Source of the DNA: Mycobacterium sp. 1245805.9
Lineage (GTDB): Bacteria > Actinomycetota > Actinomycetes > Mycobacteriales > Mycobacteriaceae
Assembly (NCBI RefSeq): GCF_001672915.1
Contig: NZ_LZKR01000072.1
Location: 1-62,332 of the forward strand
Direction: 5' to 3'
Length of the DNA stretch: 62,332 nt
A model generated the notes under the pieces. That model searched no databases and had not been told where the DNA came from. It was given only the letters and a program-made list of their open reading frames with translations. A program made the translations under genes and the position numbers. Numbering within the stretch: position 1 is the stretch's first letter; each line of letters begins with the position of its first letter. This document shows positions 26,866 to 38,213 of the stretch, in pieces.

Positions 26866-28427
26866 CGCGAGATGTCCTCGAGCGCTTGATGCGCGGCGTT
26901 GTAGCCGGGGGTGAAGGTAATCCCCGGCCCCCCATGGCATCCCGCGCCACCCAGGTACAGCCCCTCGATCGGAATCGGCAGGTCGATAAAGCCCTTGGGC
27001 CCGGGTCGGTTGGGCCCCATCAGATCTGGATGCAGCATGCCGTGGCAGAAGTCGCCGGCGGGCGCCGCGAACATCGTCTGCATGTGGTAGGGAGCGAACG
27101 TGATATGCCGAATCTGGATGTCGCGGAAGTTGGGCGCGAAGCGGGTGATCTTGTCGATCACCTTCTCCGCCATCACGTTCTTGAGCTGGCCGTGCAGTTC
27201 ACGGGGCGTTTCGACCGGGAACGCATAGGCGAACGCGCTCGCCGCGTGCTTGCCCGGGGGCGCCATGCCGGGGTCGTGCACCGACGGGATCTGCATGCCC
27301 ATCGACGGATTGTCCGGAACGATGCCCCGCTTGCATTCCTCCCACTGGCGTTGCTGTTCTTCGGGCGACCCGAAGATGCCGATCGACGACTGCATGCCGG
27401 GTTCGTTGAGAAAGTCGTACGGCGGGGCGAATTCCGGCAGGCCGTCGAGGGCAAAGTGGATCTGGACGAACGGCGCCCGATGGTCGCGCCCGCTGAGCCG
27501 GGCGACGAGGTCGGCGGGCAGGTGCTCGGCCCCGACCATGTCGACCAGGGTCAGGTCGGGCGAGAGGTTGGACACGACGACCGGCGCGCTGATCTCGGAA
27601 CCGTCCTTCAGGCGCACGCCGGTCACGCGGTCGTTCGCGACGAGAATCTTTTCCACCTTGGCGCGGTACCTGACCTCGCCCCCGTGTGAGACGAACAGAT
27701 CGTGCAGGTGTTGGCCGAGCGCGCCGATGCCGCCCTCGAGTTTCGTCATCATCGCCGCACCCTCGTTGGGGACGGCGAGCGCGAACGCCAAACACGTTGC
27801 GCTGCCCGGGGTGTAGGGACCGCGGTAGGTGGAGTTGATGGCGAGGAAGGCGAGCATTCCGCGCAGCACCGCGTGCTTGTCCTTGTCGGGCAGGTAGCGG
27901 TCGATGGGATCCATCGCCGACCCGAACAGCACCTCGTGGATGGCCCTGCGCTCGGATTCGTTTGCGGCGCAGGCGTACATCTCGTCGAGAGTCTTGGGCG
28001 GCGTGCGCACCTCGAAGCGGCCGAGCGCTTTCGCGGGCCCCTGGCTCCAGCCAATCATCTCGGCCATCCCCGTGACGGCCTCGGTCCCGAGCTTCTCGGC
28101 GAGGTGGGTCATCAGCTGCATCGGATCGCGATAGAAGATCATGGGTTCTTCGCCGTTGTCGCCGAGGTTGACCGACTGGACTTCGGCGTCGACGGTGGGC
28201 AGCGTGTCCAGCCCAAGTTCCTTGGTGATTGCGGGGGCGGTGGGAAACTGCACCGAACCCGCTATCTCGTAACGGAATCCGTCGATCAACTCGACGGTGG
28301 CCGCCATCCCGCCGCTGTAGGTATTGGCCTCCAGGCACAGGGTGCGCAGGCCGGCGCGCTGCAGGACCGCCGCCGCGGTCAGCCCGTTATGGCCGGCGCC
28401 GACCACGATCGCGTCATAATCCGTCAT
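26862..28427 (-). CDS. FAD-dependent oxidoreductase, phytoene-desaturase/carotenoid-isomerase-like
   Basis: A 521-residue flavoprotein. The N-terminal dinucleotide fold is AIVVGAGHNGLTAAAVLQRA followed by LCLEAN. The C-terminal FAD segment is GLYLGGAGCHGGPGITFTPG, as in CrtI/PDRD-type oxidoreductases. Such enzymes desaturate or isomerise polyprenyl or other hydrophobic chains. The ATG at 28427 (MTDYDAIVVGAGHNG) gives the normal N-terminus. First gene of the FAD oxidoreductase-ferredoxin-SDR operon, which is driven from the operator at 28495-28539 and divergent from tetR. No phytoene synthase is nearby, so the substrate is probably not carotenoid; a lipid handled by the downstream Mce system is an inference. 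Confidence 0.87.
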   Translation of the reverse strand: MTDYDAIVVGAGHNGLTAAAVLQRAGLRTLCLEANTYSGGMAATVELIDGFRYEIAGSVQFPTAPAITKELGLDTLPTVDAEVQSVNLGDNGEEPMIFYRDPMQLMTHLAEKLGTEAVTGMAEMIGWSQGPAKALGRFEVRTPPKTLDEMYACAANESERRAIHEVLFGSAMDPIDRYLPDKDKHAVLRGMLAFLAINSTYRGPYTPGSATCLAFALAVPNEGAAMMTKLEGGIGALGQHLHDLFVSHGGEVRYRAKVEKILVANDRVTGVRLKDGSEISAPVVVSNLSPDLTLVDMVGAEHLPADLVARLSGRDHRAPFVQIHFALDGLPEFAPPYDFLNEPGMQSSIGIFGSPEEQQRQWEECKRGIVPDNPSMGMQIPSVHDPGMAPPGKHAASAFAYAFPVETPRELHGQLKNVMAEKVIDKITRFAPNFRDIQIRHITFAPYHMQTMFAAPAGDFCHGMLHPDLMGPNRPGPKGFIDLPIPIEGLYLGGAGCHGGPGITFTPGYNAAHQALEDISR

Positions 28428-28494
28428 CGCTGATGCTCCTTCTCCGAAATGGTCTTCGCGGCGGCCCGGCGAGACACCCATCGAGGGCGGACCT

Positions 28495-28539
28495 AATATA
28501 TGTCAGTACTGACTCAATTGGAAGACGTCGGCGCTGACC
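28495..28539. promoter_or_regulatory. Promoter-operator between the FAD-oxidoreductase operon and divergent tetR
   Basis: TGTCAGTACTGAC (28501-28513) and GTCGGCGCTGACC (28527-28539) are separated by 13 bp; the right arm matches the perfect inverse at 9 of 13 positions. Towards the oxidoreductase there is TTCCAA (28523-28518), a 17-bp spacer and TATATT (28500-28495). The site shares the left-arm sequence (12 of 13), spacing and -35 with the mce operator. It lies 20 bp upstream of the tetR start, so autoregulation is likely. Confidence 0.65.
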
Positions 28540-28558
28540 GGATCGGGGATGTGATGTG

Positions 28559-29167
28559 ATGCCAGGTATGGCCGAGCCGACGAACCTGCACAAGCTGCGC
28601 CGCAGCAGAACCCATGAGGCACTGCGCCAGGTGGCCTTGAAGAGGTTCGCGAGCGAGGGCTTCGGCAACGTGACGGTGCAGCAGTTGGCTCAGGAAGCCG
28701 GCGTCACCGAGCGCACGTTCTTCCGGCACTTCCCCACCAAGGAAGCCGTGCTGTTCCAGGACTACGACACGCACGTGGAGTGGCTGGCCGAGGCGCTCAC
28801 GCAACGCCCGCGGTCCGAGTCGGTGTTCGACGCGGTGCTGGCCAGCATGGCCAGCTATCCGCACGACATGGAGCTGGTTCGGCAGGCGGCGCTCGCCCGC
28901 GCCGAACTGATCACCGGCGAGCAGATCGCCGGCCACCTGCGGGTGGTCCAGTCGTCGTTCGCGGCCGTCATCACCGACTTCGTCAAGCAGCGCTACCCCG
29001 ACGTGGAGAACATCGAGCTGGTCGCCAACGTCGCGGGCGCCACGCTGGCCGCGGCCATGGTGATCGGGGTGGAGACGTGGGGGCGCAACGGCTGCGTCGA
29101 CGACTTGGCGGCCATCTCCGCCACCTGCCTGGACCTGGTCAGGTCGGGGCTTTCCCCGCTCACCTGA
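28559..29167 (+). CDS. TetR family regulator, probable controller of the mce and oxidoreductase operons
   Basis: A 202-residue TetR protein. The HTH region is RTHEALRQVALKRFASEGFG then LAQEAGVTERTFFRHFPTKE. The C-terminal half has no recognised ligand-domain name but ends with an alpha-helical dimerisation pattern. The ATG at 28559 is used; an ATG at 28568 (MAEPTN) is equally compatible, and no Shine-Dalgarno decides between them. It is divergent from the FAD-oxidoreductase operon across a dyad operator. The same operator precedes mceA, so this is the best candidate for repressing both. Confidence 0.86.
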   Translation: MPGMAEPTNLHKLRRSRTHEALRQVALKRFASEGFGNVTVQQLAQEAGVTERTFFRHFPTKEAVLFQDYDTHVEWLAEALTQRPRSESVFDAVLASMASYPHDMELVRQAALARAELITGEQIAGHLRVVQSSFAAVITDFVKQRYPDVENIELVANVAGATLAAAMVIGVETWGRNGCVDDLAAISATCLDLVRSGLSPLT

Positions 29168-29169
29168 TC

Positions 29170-29229
29170 GCGAGTGTGCGTGTCTGCACGGCGACACGCC
29201 GCAATCCTTGGCAATTTGCGCACGCTCGC
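29170..29229. repeat. Intergenic dyad between convergent genes
   Basis: GCGAGTGTGCG (29170-29180) and CGCACGCTCGC (29219-29229) pair at 10 of 11 positions around an inner CGTGT/ACACG stem. It follows the tetR stop closely and lies before the 3' end of pks16, so it may act as a bidirectional terminator. Its GAGTGTG ends resemble the repeat family at 16181. Confidence 0.45.
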
Positions 29230-29259
29230 CGCAACGCGCGCGTACGGCCGAAACGAAAG

Positions 29260-30894
29260 CTAGCTGACCAGCGTGACCGACGTGGACCGGCGCAGCTTGC
29301 CCGACGGCGTCTTCGGGATGGTGCCGGGGCCCAGCACCACGACGTTGCGCGGCCGGACGTCGACCTCGGCCACCACTTCGTGGGCGACCTGGTGCTCGAT
29401 GCGGCGCACCTCGGCCGGGTCCTGCCAGGCGTTGGACTCGACAGCGACGGCGAACGTCTCGCGGGAGTGGCCGGCGTCGAGGCGCACCGCGACGGCGCAG
29501 CCGGGCCGCACCCCCTCGACGCGGCACGCGGCCCGCTCGATGTCGGTCGGGTAGATGTTGCGGCCCGCCATGATGATCACGTCCTTGACGCGGCCGCACA
29601 CCACCACGTGGCCCTCCTCGGTCAGGTAGCCGAGGTCGCCGGTGTCGTACCAGCCGTGCTCGTCCTGCGCCGGGATGAAGCCGCCCATGGTGAGGTAGCC
29701 GGGCGTCAGCGACTCGCCGCGCAGCTCGATGACCCCGACGCCGCGGGCGGGCATCACGTTGCCGTTCTCGTCGATGATGCGGGCCTCGAGGTCCTTCAGC
29801 AGCGGGCCCAGCGTGGCCAGCCTGCGGGTGTTGCCCTTGGTCGCCGGGACGGCGCGGCGTAGGGCCGCGAGCAGGTCGGCGTCGACCTCGTCGACGACGA
29901 GCCCGGCGTTGCACTCGGAGAACGACACCGCCAGCGTCGTCTCGGCCATGCCATAGGCCGGCAGGATCGCCGAGGGCCGCAACCCGAACGGCTTGCCCGC
30001 GTCGAGCAGGTCCTCGACGTCGGCGGGTTCGACGGGCTCGGCGCCGGACAGCGCGAAGCGCAGGGTCGACAGGTCGAAGTCGCCGGGCTTGGCGTTGCGG
30101 CGCAGCCGCTTGGCCAGCAGCGCGTAGGCGAAGTTGGGCGCCGCGGTCATGGTGCCCTTGTACTTGTCGATGAGCTTGGCCCAGAGCAGCGTGTCGCGCA
30201 GGAAGTCCATCGGCGTGACCTTGACCAGCTCCGCGCCGAAGTACATCGGGATGGTCAGGAAGCCGACCATGCCCATGTCGTGGAAGCAGGGCAGCCAGCT
30301 GACCATGACGTCCTTGTCGACGTCGTACTGGGCGCCGATGAACATCGCCTCGGCGTTCGAGTGAATGTTGCGGTGGGTGATCTGGACGGCCTTGGGAGAT
30401 CCCGTCGAGCCGCTCGTCAACTGCATGAGCGCCAGGTCGTCCTCGCCCACCTCGATCGGGTCGATCGGCTCCGAGGCCAGCAGGTCGGCGACGGTGAGGA
30501 CGGTGATGCCCTTCTCCTCGAGCACGGGGATGGCCACCAGGAAGGGCTCGGACACGATGACGGCCTTGGCCTCGATCATGCCGATGACGGTCATGGTGTC
30601 CTCGGCCCACATCGCCAGGTCGGTGCGCGGTGTCGGCTGGTGCAGCATGGTCAGGCTGGCGCCGCGCATCCACAGCCCCTGCGCCGTCGGGGCGATCTCC
30701 ACCGGGAAGCCGGCGAGCACGCCGACCGCGTCGCCGAGGCCGATGCCCGCGGCGGCCAGGCCGCCGGCGATGCGACGGGCGCGCTCGTGCACCTCGCCCC
30801 AGGTGTGCCGGACGGGCGCGTGCGGTTCACCGGTGACCATGCCCGTCGTCGCGGTGCGGGCATTGTGGAACATCTTCTCGGTAAACCTGCTCAC
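29260..30894 (-). CDS. pks16: Acyl-CoA synthetase / acyl-AMP ligase Pks16
   Basis: A 544-residue adenylate-forming enzyme, nearly identical in length and sequence to M. tuberculosis Pks16, an acyl-activating enzyme despite its name. Motifs: the P-loop [34 protein letters not shown] (fatty-acyl-AMP-ligase-like), [16 protein letters not shown], the ATP-site YDTGDLGYL and the C-terminal [12 protein letters not shown] with the catalytic lysine. The GTG at 30894 ([14 protein letters not shown]) follows an excellent GAGGAGG site. It sits in the conserved slot next to ispE. Its role in a specific lipid pathway is not established. Confidence 0.95.
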   Translation of the reverse strand: MSRFTEKMFHNARTATTGMVTGEPHAPVRHTWGEVHERARRIAGGLAAAGIGLGDAVGVLAGFPVEIAPTAQGLWMRGASLTMLHQPTPRTDLAMWAEDTMTVIGMIEAKAVIVSEPFLVAIPVLEEKGITVLTVADLLASEPIDPIEVGEDDLALMQLTSGSTGSPKAVQITHRNIHSNAEAMFIGAQYDVDKDVMVSWLPCFHDMGMVGFLTIPMYFGAELVKVTPMDFLRDTLLWAKLIDKYKGTMTAAPNFAYALLAKRLRRNAKPGDFDLSTLRFALSGAEPVEPADVEDLLDAGKPFGLRPSAILPAYGMAETTLAVSFSECNAGLVVDEVDADLLAALRRAVPATKGNTRRLATLGPLLKDLEARIIDENGNVMPARGVGVIELRGESLTPGYLTMGGFIPAQDEHGWYDTGDLGYLTEEGHVVVCGRVKDVIIMAGRNIYPTDIERAACRVEGVRPGCAVAVRLDAGHSRETFAVAVESNAWQDPAEVRRIEHQVAHEVVAEVDVRPRNVVVLGPGTIPKTPSGKLRRSTSVTLVS

Positions 30895-31125
30895 AAAAAC
30901 CTCCTCGGTTCCGGCAGTTGCCCCAAGGCCCGGAATCTCATGTTCCGCCTGCTGGGTGCCACTTTGTAGCAGCCAAGCGAGCACGATTGCGCAGCGGTTA
31001 GGTCTCGGACAGGTGATGAGCCAACGAGCCCACCGGTAATTCCGGTGGGCGAAGGAATCGAGTGGTCTTGCTTACCGCTGCTCGTCACCGCCAGTTATCT
31101 TAAACTCCTCTTAAGTAACTGCCAA
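30895..31125 (-). promoter_or_regulatory. pks16 promoter and long structured leader
   Basis: On the minus strand TTGGCA (31125-31120), a 17-bp spacer and TAAGAT (31102-31097) form a good sigma-A-like promoter, flanked by an A/T-rich CTTAA/TTAAG dyad. The predicted transcript then has a leader of about 195 nt. It contains a perfect 9-bp hairpin, GCCCACCGG-TAATT-CCGGTGGGC (31028-31050), with no T-run. The hairpin could be an ispE terminator or a regulatory leader element. Confidence 0.5.
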
Positions 31126-31150
31126 ACTGTGACGCGCCTTGAGTGCGAAT

Positions 31151-32101
31151 TCACACTTCAGTGGGGGCGGGCACGACGCGGGCGCCGGGCACCGGACCGG
31201 TGGCGACCCGAACGGTGCGACACACCCCCGCCCCGGACAGCTGCGTGCCGACGTCCACCGCCGACGCCGCCGACGTGCACAGGAAGGCGCACGTCGGGCC
31301 GGAGCCGGACACGATGCCGGCCAGGGCCCCCGCCTCGACGCCGGCGCGCAGGGCCTTGCGCAGGGCGGGGTTCATGCTCACCGCGGCCGCTTGCATCTCG
31401 TTGCCGAGCAGCGGTGCCAGTTGCTCCGGGTCGCCCGCGGCCAGAGCCGCCAGCACCGGCCCGGGCTCGGCGAGTCGCGGCGGTTTTCCGGCCTTCCTGA
31501 GCCGGTCCAGCTCCTTGAACACCGCCGGGGTGAGCAGCTCACCGTCGGCGAACGCCAGCACCCAGTGGAAGCTGTTGCGCGACAGCACGGTCGCCAGCTC
31601 CTCGCCGCGACCGGTTCCCAGCGCGGTGCCGCCGTGCAGCGCGAAGGGCACGTCGCTGCCGAGCTTCGCGGCCAGGATGCGCAGGTCGCGCCGCGGCACG
31701 TTGAGTTCCCACAGCGAGTTGATCGCCACCAGCACCGCCGCCGCGTCGGCGCCGGCGCCCGCCATGCCGCCGGCCACCGGAATGGACTTGTCGATCATGA
31801 TCGAGACGTCGGGCGCCCGCCCGACGTGTTCGGCCATCAGCTCGGCCGCCTGCCAGGCCAGGTTGCGCTCGTCGGTCGGCAGCTTGCCGGCGCCCTCGCC
31901 GACGAGCTCGAGCGACAGCACGTCGGCGTTGCGGACCGTCACCTCGTCGAGCAGCGAGACGGCCTGAAAGACCGTCGTCAGCTCGTGGTAGCCGTCCTTG
32001 CGGCGGTCCCCCACCGCCAGGTAGAGGTTGACTTTGCCGGGCACCCGCACGGTGACCGACCCGGTGGGCACCCACTGCGCGGCGGTGTTGCCGTCAGACA
32101 C
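31151..32101 (-). CDS. ispE: 4-diphosphocytidyl-2-C-methyl-D-erythritol kinase
   Basis: A 316-residue GHMP kinase of the MEP isoprenoid pathway. Motifs: [20 protein letters not shown] at the N-terminus, the ATP loop [20 protein letters not shown], and [13 protein letters not shown] near the C-terminus. The loop has Gly where the M. tuberculosis protein has Ser (AGGSAD becomes AGAGAD), a change worth noting in a conserved phosphate-binding motif. The GTG at 32101 ([13 protein letters not shown]) has GGGGA upstream; the GTG at 32071 gives the 306-residue form matching the M. tuberculosis annotation. Last gene of the rpfB-ksgA-ispE unit. Confidence 0.95.
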   Translation of the reverse strand: MSDGNTAAQWVPTGSVTVRVPGKVNLYLAVGDRRKDGYHELTTVFQAVSLLDEVTVRNADVLSLELVGEGAGKLPTDERNLAWQAAELMAEHVGRAPDVSIMIDKSIPVAGGMAGAGADAAAVLVAINSLWELNVPRRDLRILAAKLGSDVPFALHGGTALGTGRGEELATVLSRNSFHWVLAFADGELLTPAVFKELDRLRKAGKPPRLAEPGPVLAALAAGDPEQLAPLLGNEMQAAAVSMNPALRKALRAGVEAGALAGIVSGSGPTCAFLCTSAASAVDVGTQLSGAGVCRTVRVATGPVPGARVVPAPTEV

Positions 32102-32169
32102 GATAATCCCCGTCGACCACCGCAGCAGACTAACGCCGCGCCGGGCGAACCACACGCCATGGCGCCGGG

Positions 32170-34378
<2,209 letters not shown>

Positions 34379-35233
34379 CTACTCCGAAGCCAGTCCGTAG
34401 ACCCGGCGGGCATTGCTGGTCGTGACGTGCGCCACATCCTCGGGGCGACGATCCAGCAGTTCAGCGATCGCCCGCACAGTATAGGGAAGGCAATACGGCT
34501 CGTTCGCTGCGCCCCGATAGGGGTGCGGGGTCAGAAAAGGCGCATCCGTTTCGACCAAAAGCTGCTCCGGCGGGATCAGCGCGACGGCCTCGCGCAGGGC
34601 GCGCGCATTGCGAAAGCTGACCGTGCCGGAAAGGCTCAGCAACCACCCGCTGTCGACGCAGCGGCGGGCCATCGCGCTATCCGACGAAAAACAGTGAAAG
34701 ATCACGGCGTCGGGGGCGCCCTCCGCCGCGAGCACGTCGAGCACCTCGGCGTCGGCCTCCCGGTTGTGGATCATCAGCGGTTTCCCGCACCGCTTGGCCA
34801 GGTCGATGTGCCAGGCGAAGGCCTCCCGCTGCGCGGCCGGTTCCGCGCAGCCCTCCAGCCGTCCCGGCCAGTACAGGTCCATCCCGGTCTCCCCCACCGC
34901 CACCACCCGGGGCTGGGCGGCGAGCCGCTCGATCTCCGCGCGGGCGGCGTCGTCCAGCGCGTTCGCGCGGGTCGGGTGCAGCGCCACGGCAGCGTAGACG
35001 CGCGGATCCCAGTCGGCCGCGCGCGTCACCCAGCGGGCCGACTCGAGATCGTCGGCGATGGTGACCACGGCGCCCACGCCGACCGCCGCGGCGCGGTCGA
35101 CGATGGCCCGCACCCCCTCAGCGTCCTCGGCGCCACACGCGTCGAGGTGGGTGTGCGCGTCGATCAGGGGCGCCAGCGGCTCGGGCGCGGGCGGCGCTTC
35201 TCGTTCACCAGAGCGGTTGGAACCCACCGCCAC
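34379..35233 (-). CDS. tatD: TatD family metal-dependent hydrolase (DNase)
   Basis: A 284-residue TatD-type amidohydrolase. Metal ligands: IDAHTHLDAC (HxH), VGETGMDLYWP with the bridging Glu, KPLMIHNREAD, VIFHCFSSD and VETDAPFLTPHPYRG. Family members are 3'-5' exonucleases, and this is the Rv1008 position next to metG and rpfB. An N-terminal extension of about 25 residues precedes the barrel. The start is a GTG at 35233 or 35227 with no Shine-Dalgarno; TATTGT directly upstream suggests a leaderless transcript. The start lies only 18 bp from the divergent metG start. Confidence 0.94.
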   Translation of the reverse strand: MAVGSNRSGEREAPPAPEPLAPLIDAHTHLDACGAEDAEGVRAIVDRAAAVGVGAVVTIADDLESARWVTRAADWDPRVYAAVALHPTRANALDDAARAEIERLAAQPRVVAVGETGMDLYWPGRLEGCAEPAAQREAFAWHIDLAKRCGKPLMIHNREADAEVLDVLAAEGAPDAVIFHCFSSDSAMARRCVDSGWLLSLSGTVSFRNARALREAVALIPPEQLLVETDAPFLTPHPYRGAANEPYCLPYTVRAIAELLDRRPEDVAHVTTSNARRVYGLASE

Positions 35234-35251
35234 ACAATAGGGTGAGTCTCG

Positions 35252-36808
35252 ATGAGGCCCTACTACGTCACCACCGCGATCACGTACCCCAACGCCGCGC
35301 CGCACTTGGGGCACGCGTACGAGTACATCGCCACCGACGCCATCGCGCGGTTCAAGCGGCTGGACGGTTTCGACGTGCGCTTCCTGACCGGAACGGACGA
35401 GCACGGCCTCAAGATGGCCCAGGCCGCGGCCGCCGAGGGGCTGCCGACCGCCGACCTGGCCCGCCGCAACTCCGACGTGTTCCAGCGCCTGCAGGAGAAG
35501 TTGAACATCTCCTTCGACCGGTTCATCCGCACCACCGACGCCGACCACCACGAGGCGTCCAAGGAGATCTGGCGACGGATCGAGGCGGCCGGCGACCTGT
35601 ACCTGGACACCTACTCCGGGTGGTACTCGGTGCGTGACGAGCGGTTCTTCGTCGAGTCGGAGACCGCGGTGGTCGACGGGACGCGGATCGCGGTCGAGAC
35701 CGGCACGCCGGTGACCTGGACCGAGGAGCAGACCTACTTCTTCAGGCTCTCGGCGTATGCCGACAAGTTGCTCGCCCACTACGAGGCGAACCCCGACTTC
35801 ATCGCCCCCGAGGTGCGCCGCAACGAGGTGGTCAGCTTCGTCTCCGGCGGGCTGCGCGACCTGTCGATCTCGCGGACCTCGTTCGACTGGGGGGTGAAGG
35901 TCCCCGGGCACCCCGATCACGTCATGTACGTCTGGATCGACGCCCTGACCAACTACCTGACCGGGGTCGGCTATCCCGACACCGATTCCGACGCGTTCCG
36001 CCGCTACTGGCCCGCCGATCTGCACATGATCGGCAAGGACATCATCAGGTTTCACACCGTCTACTGGCCGGCGTTTCTGATGTCGGCGGGAATCGAGTTG
36101 CCGCGCAAGGTTTTCGCGCACGGGTTTCTGCTGAACCGCGGCGAGAAGATGAGCAAGTCGGTGGGCAACGTCGTCGCCCCGGACGAGCTCATCGATACGT
36201 TCGGCCTCGATCAGGTGCGCTACTTCCTGCTGCGCGAGGTTCCGTTCGGCCAGGACGGCAGCTACAGCGAAGAGGCGATCATCGCCCGGATCAACGCCGA
36301 CCTGGCCAACGAACTCGGCAACCTGGCCCAGCGCTCGCTGTCGATGGTGGCCAAGAACCTGGACGGGGTGGTGCCCGAGCCGGGTGAGTTCACCGCGGCG
36401 GACACCGATCTGCTGACGGCCGCCGACGGCCTGCTGGAGCGCGTGCGGGCGAATTTCGACGGTCAGGCGATGCATTTGGCGCTCGAGGCGATCTGGCTGA
36501 TGCTCGGGGAGGCCAACAGATACTTTTCGGCCCAGGAGCCGTGGGTCCTGCGCAAGAGCGAGTCCGAGGCGGATCAGGCCAGGTTCCGCACCGTCCTCTA
36601 TGTCACGTGTGAGGCGGTGCGCATCGCGGCGCTGCTCGTCCAGCCGGTCATGCCCGAGTCGGCCGGCAAGCTGCTGGACCTGCTCGGCCAGGGCGCGGAC
36701 CGGCGGGCTTTTGCCGCGGTCGGCGAGCGGCTGGTCCCCGGGACTGCGCTGCCGCCGCCCGCGGGGGTGTTCCCCCGCTACCAGCCCCCCGCCGCGCCCG
36801 GCGAGTAA
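35252..36808 (+). CDS. metG: Methionyl-tRNA synthetase
   Basis: A 518-residue class I synthetase charging tRNA-Met. The HIGH signature is [13 protein letters not shown] near residue 18, KMSKS is at 299-303 ([11 protein letters not shown]), and WIDAL and [15 protein letters not shown] lie between. The connective peptide lacks the zinc-knuckle cysteines, as in the MetG2-type short enzymes, and there is no C-terminal EMAP domain. Divergent from tatD across 18 bp in which one A/T-rich hexamer (ACAATA/TATTGT) could serve as -10 for both directions. Confidence 0.97.
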   Translation: MRPYYVTTAITYPNAAPHLGHAYEYIATDAIARFKRLDGFDVRFLTGTDEHGLKMAQAAAAEGLPTADLARRNSDVFQRLQEKLNISFDRFIRTTDADHHEASKEIWRRIEAAGDLYLDTYSGWYSVRDERFFVESETAVVDGTRIAVETGTPVTWTEEQTYFFRLSAYADKLLAHYEANPDFIAPEVRRNEVVSFVSGGLRDLSISRTSFDWGVKVPGHPDHVMYVWIDALTNYLTGVGYPDTDSDAFRRYWPADLHMIGKDIIRFHTVYWPAFLMSAGIELPRKVFAHGFLLNRGEKMSKSVGNVVAPDELIDTFGLDQVRYFLLREVPFGQDGSYSEEAIIARINADLANELGNLAQRSLSMVAKNLDGVVPEPGEFTAADTDLLTAADGLLERVRANFDGQAMHLALEAIWLMLGEANRYFSAQEPWVLRKSESEADQARFRTVLYVTCEAVRIAALLVQPVMPESAGKLLDLLGQGADRRAFAAVGERLVPGTALPPPAGVFPRYQPPAAPGE

Positions 36809-36906
36809 GCGGCGATTCAGGTGCGCAGCAGGGCGATTCGGTCCGGCGTCCGACACCCGTGAGGAAAGCGACCGGGCGACCCGCGGTCATAGGCCATAAT
36901 CGGCCT

Positions 36907-37305
36907 GTGGAACGACGACGCAACCCGCAATCGAGCGAGCCGCTGACAACATTGCAGCAATTGCCTGCGTTGGTCGTCCTGGAGCGAATCCCGGTCCCGG
37001 TGCTGGCGATCGGGAGTGACGGCGGGATTTTGTTCACCAACACCGCGTTCGCCGAGATGCTCGGGTTCGAGCCCGACGAAGTCTTGTCGCTGCGCTTCCA
37101 GGAGATCTTCCACGAGGCCGCCGAGTCGGAATCCCTGCTGTCGGTCGTCCACGCGCTGGCGAACATGGTCGTCAAACTCGCTCACAAGGACGGTTCGGTG
37201 GTTCGCGCCCTGATGAGCAAGTCCGCCCTCCTGCGAGCGGACGACCAGTTCGTGCTCGCGGCCTTCCAGGATCTGACCGAGCAATTGTGGGAAGACGAGC
37301 GGTAG
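36907..37305 (+). CDS. PAS domain-containing protein
   Basis: A 132-residue protein consisting almost only of one PAS sensor domain (about 28-128: VLERIPVPVLAIGSDGGILF, NTAFAEMLGFEPDEVLSLRF, and VLAAFQDLTEQ). No output domain (kinase, GGDEF or HTH) is attached, so it must signal through a partner or act as a small-molecule sensor. The GTG at 36907 is chosen because CATAAT lies six bases upstream, the layout of a leaderless mycobacterial transcript. An upstream ATG at 36859 is in frame but less likely. The AGGCC/GGCCT dyad spans the -10. Confidence 0.72.
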   Translation: MERRRNPQSSEPLTTLQQLPALVVLERIPVPVLAIGSDGGILFTNTAFAEMLGFEPDEVLSLRFQEIFHEAAESESLLSVVHALANMVVKLAHKDGSVVRALMSKSALLRADDQFVLAAFQDLTEQLWEDER

Positions 37306-37351
37306 GTCACTCGGCGCGCGTCTCCACCGTCGGGATATGACGTCGAATCAG

Positions 37352-38113
37352 TCAGGAATCGCCGTCCTTGATGCCGAAGACGGCGTAGATGCTGACCGTG
37401 GTGAATCTGTCGAGTCGCGGAAAGCGCTTGCGCGCCTTCTCGAGCACCGGCAGCAGCCGCTTGTCACCGCGGTTGTAGGCGATATCGACAAGCCGTAGCC
37501 CGCTGTCGTCGAACGCGGCCCGGAACTGGTCGGGCGTGTTCCCGTTGAGGCCGATATCCAGCAGGGACCCGACGGGATGGCCGTTGTGCCGAGCGGCCGC
37601 CGCAAACACCGCGCGGTTCGGCAAAACGGCGTGCGCCCACGGCACTTTCAGCCCGGCGCGGCCGTGGTCGCCGAAAGGGCTGTAATACAGCGGACTGAAG
37701 CCGGCGTAAATGAGCCCGTCCGGCCGGACCAACCGCTCGCCCAGCGCTTTCAGCAAGGCCGCGACATCGGCGACGTGTTCGAAGGTGTCCTTGGAAACGA
37801 TCACATCGAATAGCTCGTGCGCCGGGAGCGAAGCCGCCTCGCCCGCTCGGAATGTCACGCGGTCGAGCAGGTGGGGAAACCGCTGCGCCAGGTTGCGGTT
37901 GGCGAACGCGATACGGCCCGCGTCGAGATCAACGCCCACCACTTCAGCCCCCGCTTCGGCCATCTCGACCGACATGGCTCCGTGTCCGCATCCGACTTCG
38001 AGAACGCGTTTGCCCGCCCAATCCACAGGGGCGCCGAACCTCCGCCAATACTCTTGGTTGGACGCCTCCTGCTCTTGGAAGTACTCGCGCGCATACTCCT
38101 CGGTTTCAGTCAA
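37352..38113 (-). CDS. SAM-dependent methyltransferase (class I)
   Basis: A 253-residue methyltransferase. SAM motif I is KRVLEVGCGHGAMSVEMAEA (about 34-53), then VVGVDLDAGRI, DVIVSKDTFEHVADVAALL and GLIYAGFSP. This resembles the UbiE/Methyltransf_11/25 group. It lies downstream of the WecG-like gene on the same strand with a 100-bp gap, so a sugar or lipid O-methyltransferase role is plausible. The start is a TTG at 38113 preceded by AAAGG; no ATG or GTG gives the conserved N-terminal acidic helix. Confidence 0.8.
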   Translation of the reverse strand: MTETEEYAREYFQEQEASNQEYWRRFGAPVDWAGKRVLEVGCGHGAMSVEMAEAGAEVVGVDLDAGRIAFANRNLAQRFPHLLDRVTFRAGEAASLPAHELFDVIVSKDTFEHVADVAALLKALGERLVRPDGLIYAGFSPLYYSPFGDHGRAGLKVPWAHAVLPNRAVFAAAARHNGHPVGSLLDIGLNGNTPDQFRAAFDDSGLRLVDIAYNRGDKRLLPVLEKARKRFPRLDRFTTVSIYAVFGIKDGDS

Positions 38114-38213
38114 TGCGAGACCTTTCGGTTATGACGTGTTCCGATGCTTGTGCTCTTACGGGAGCACTTGACTAACCGACCACTGTCGTTGTTCGCGAAA
38201 ACGCATAAGGTAA

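Noticed and set aside
34379..36856. 825-codon minus-strand frame covering metG and tatD
   Set aside because: Only its last part is TatD; the rest is the antisense shadow of metG.
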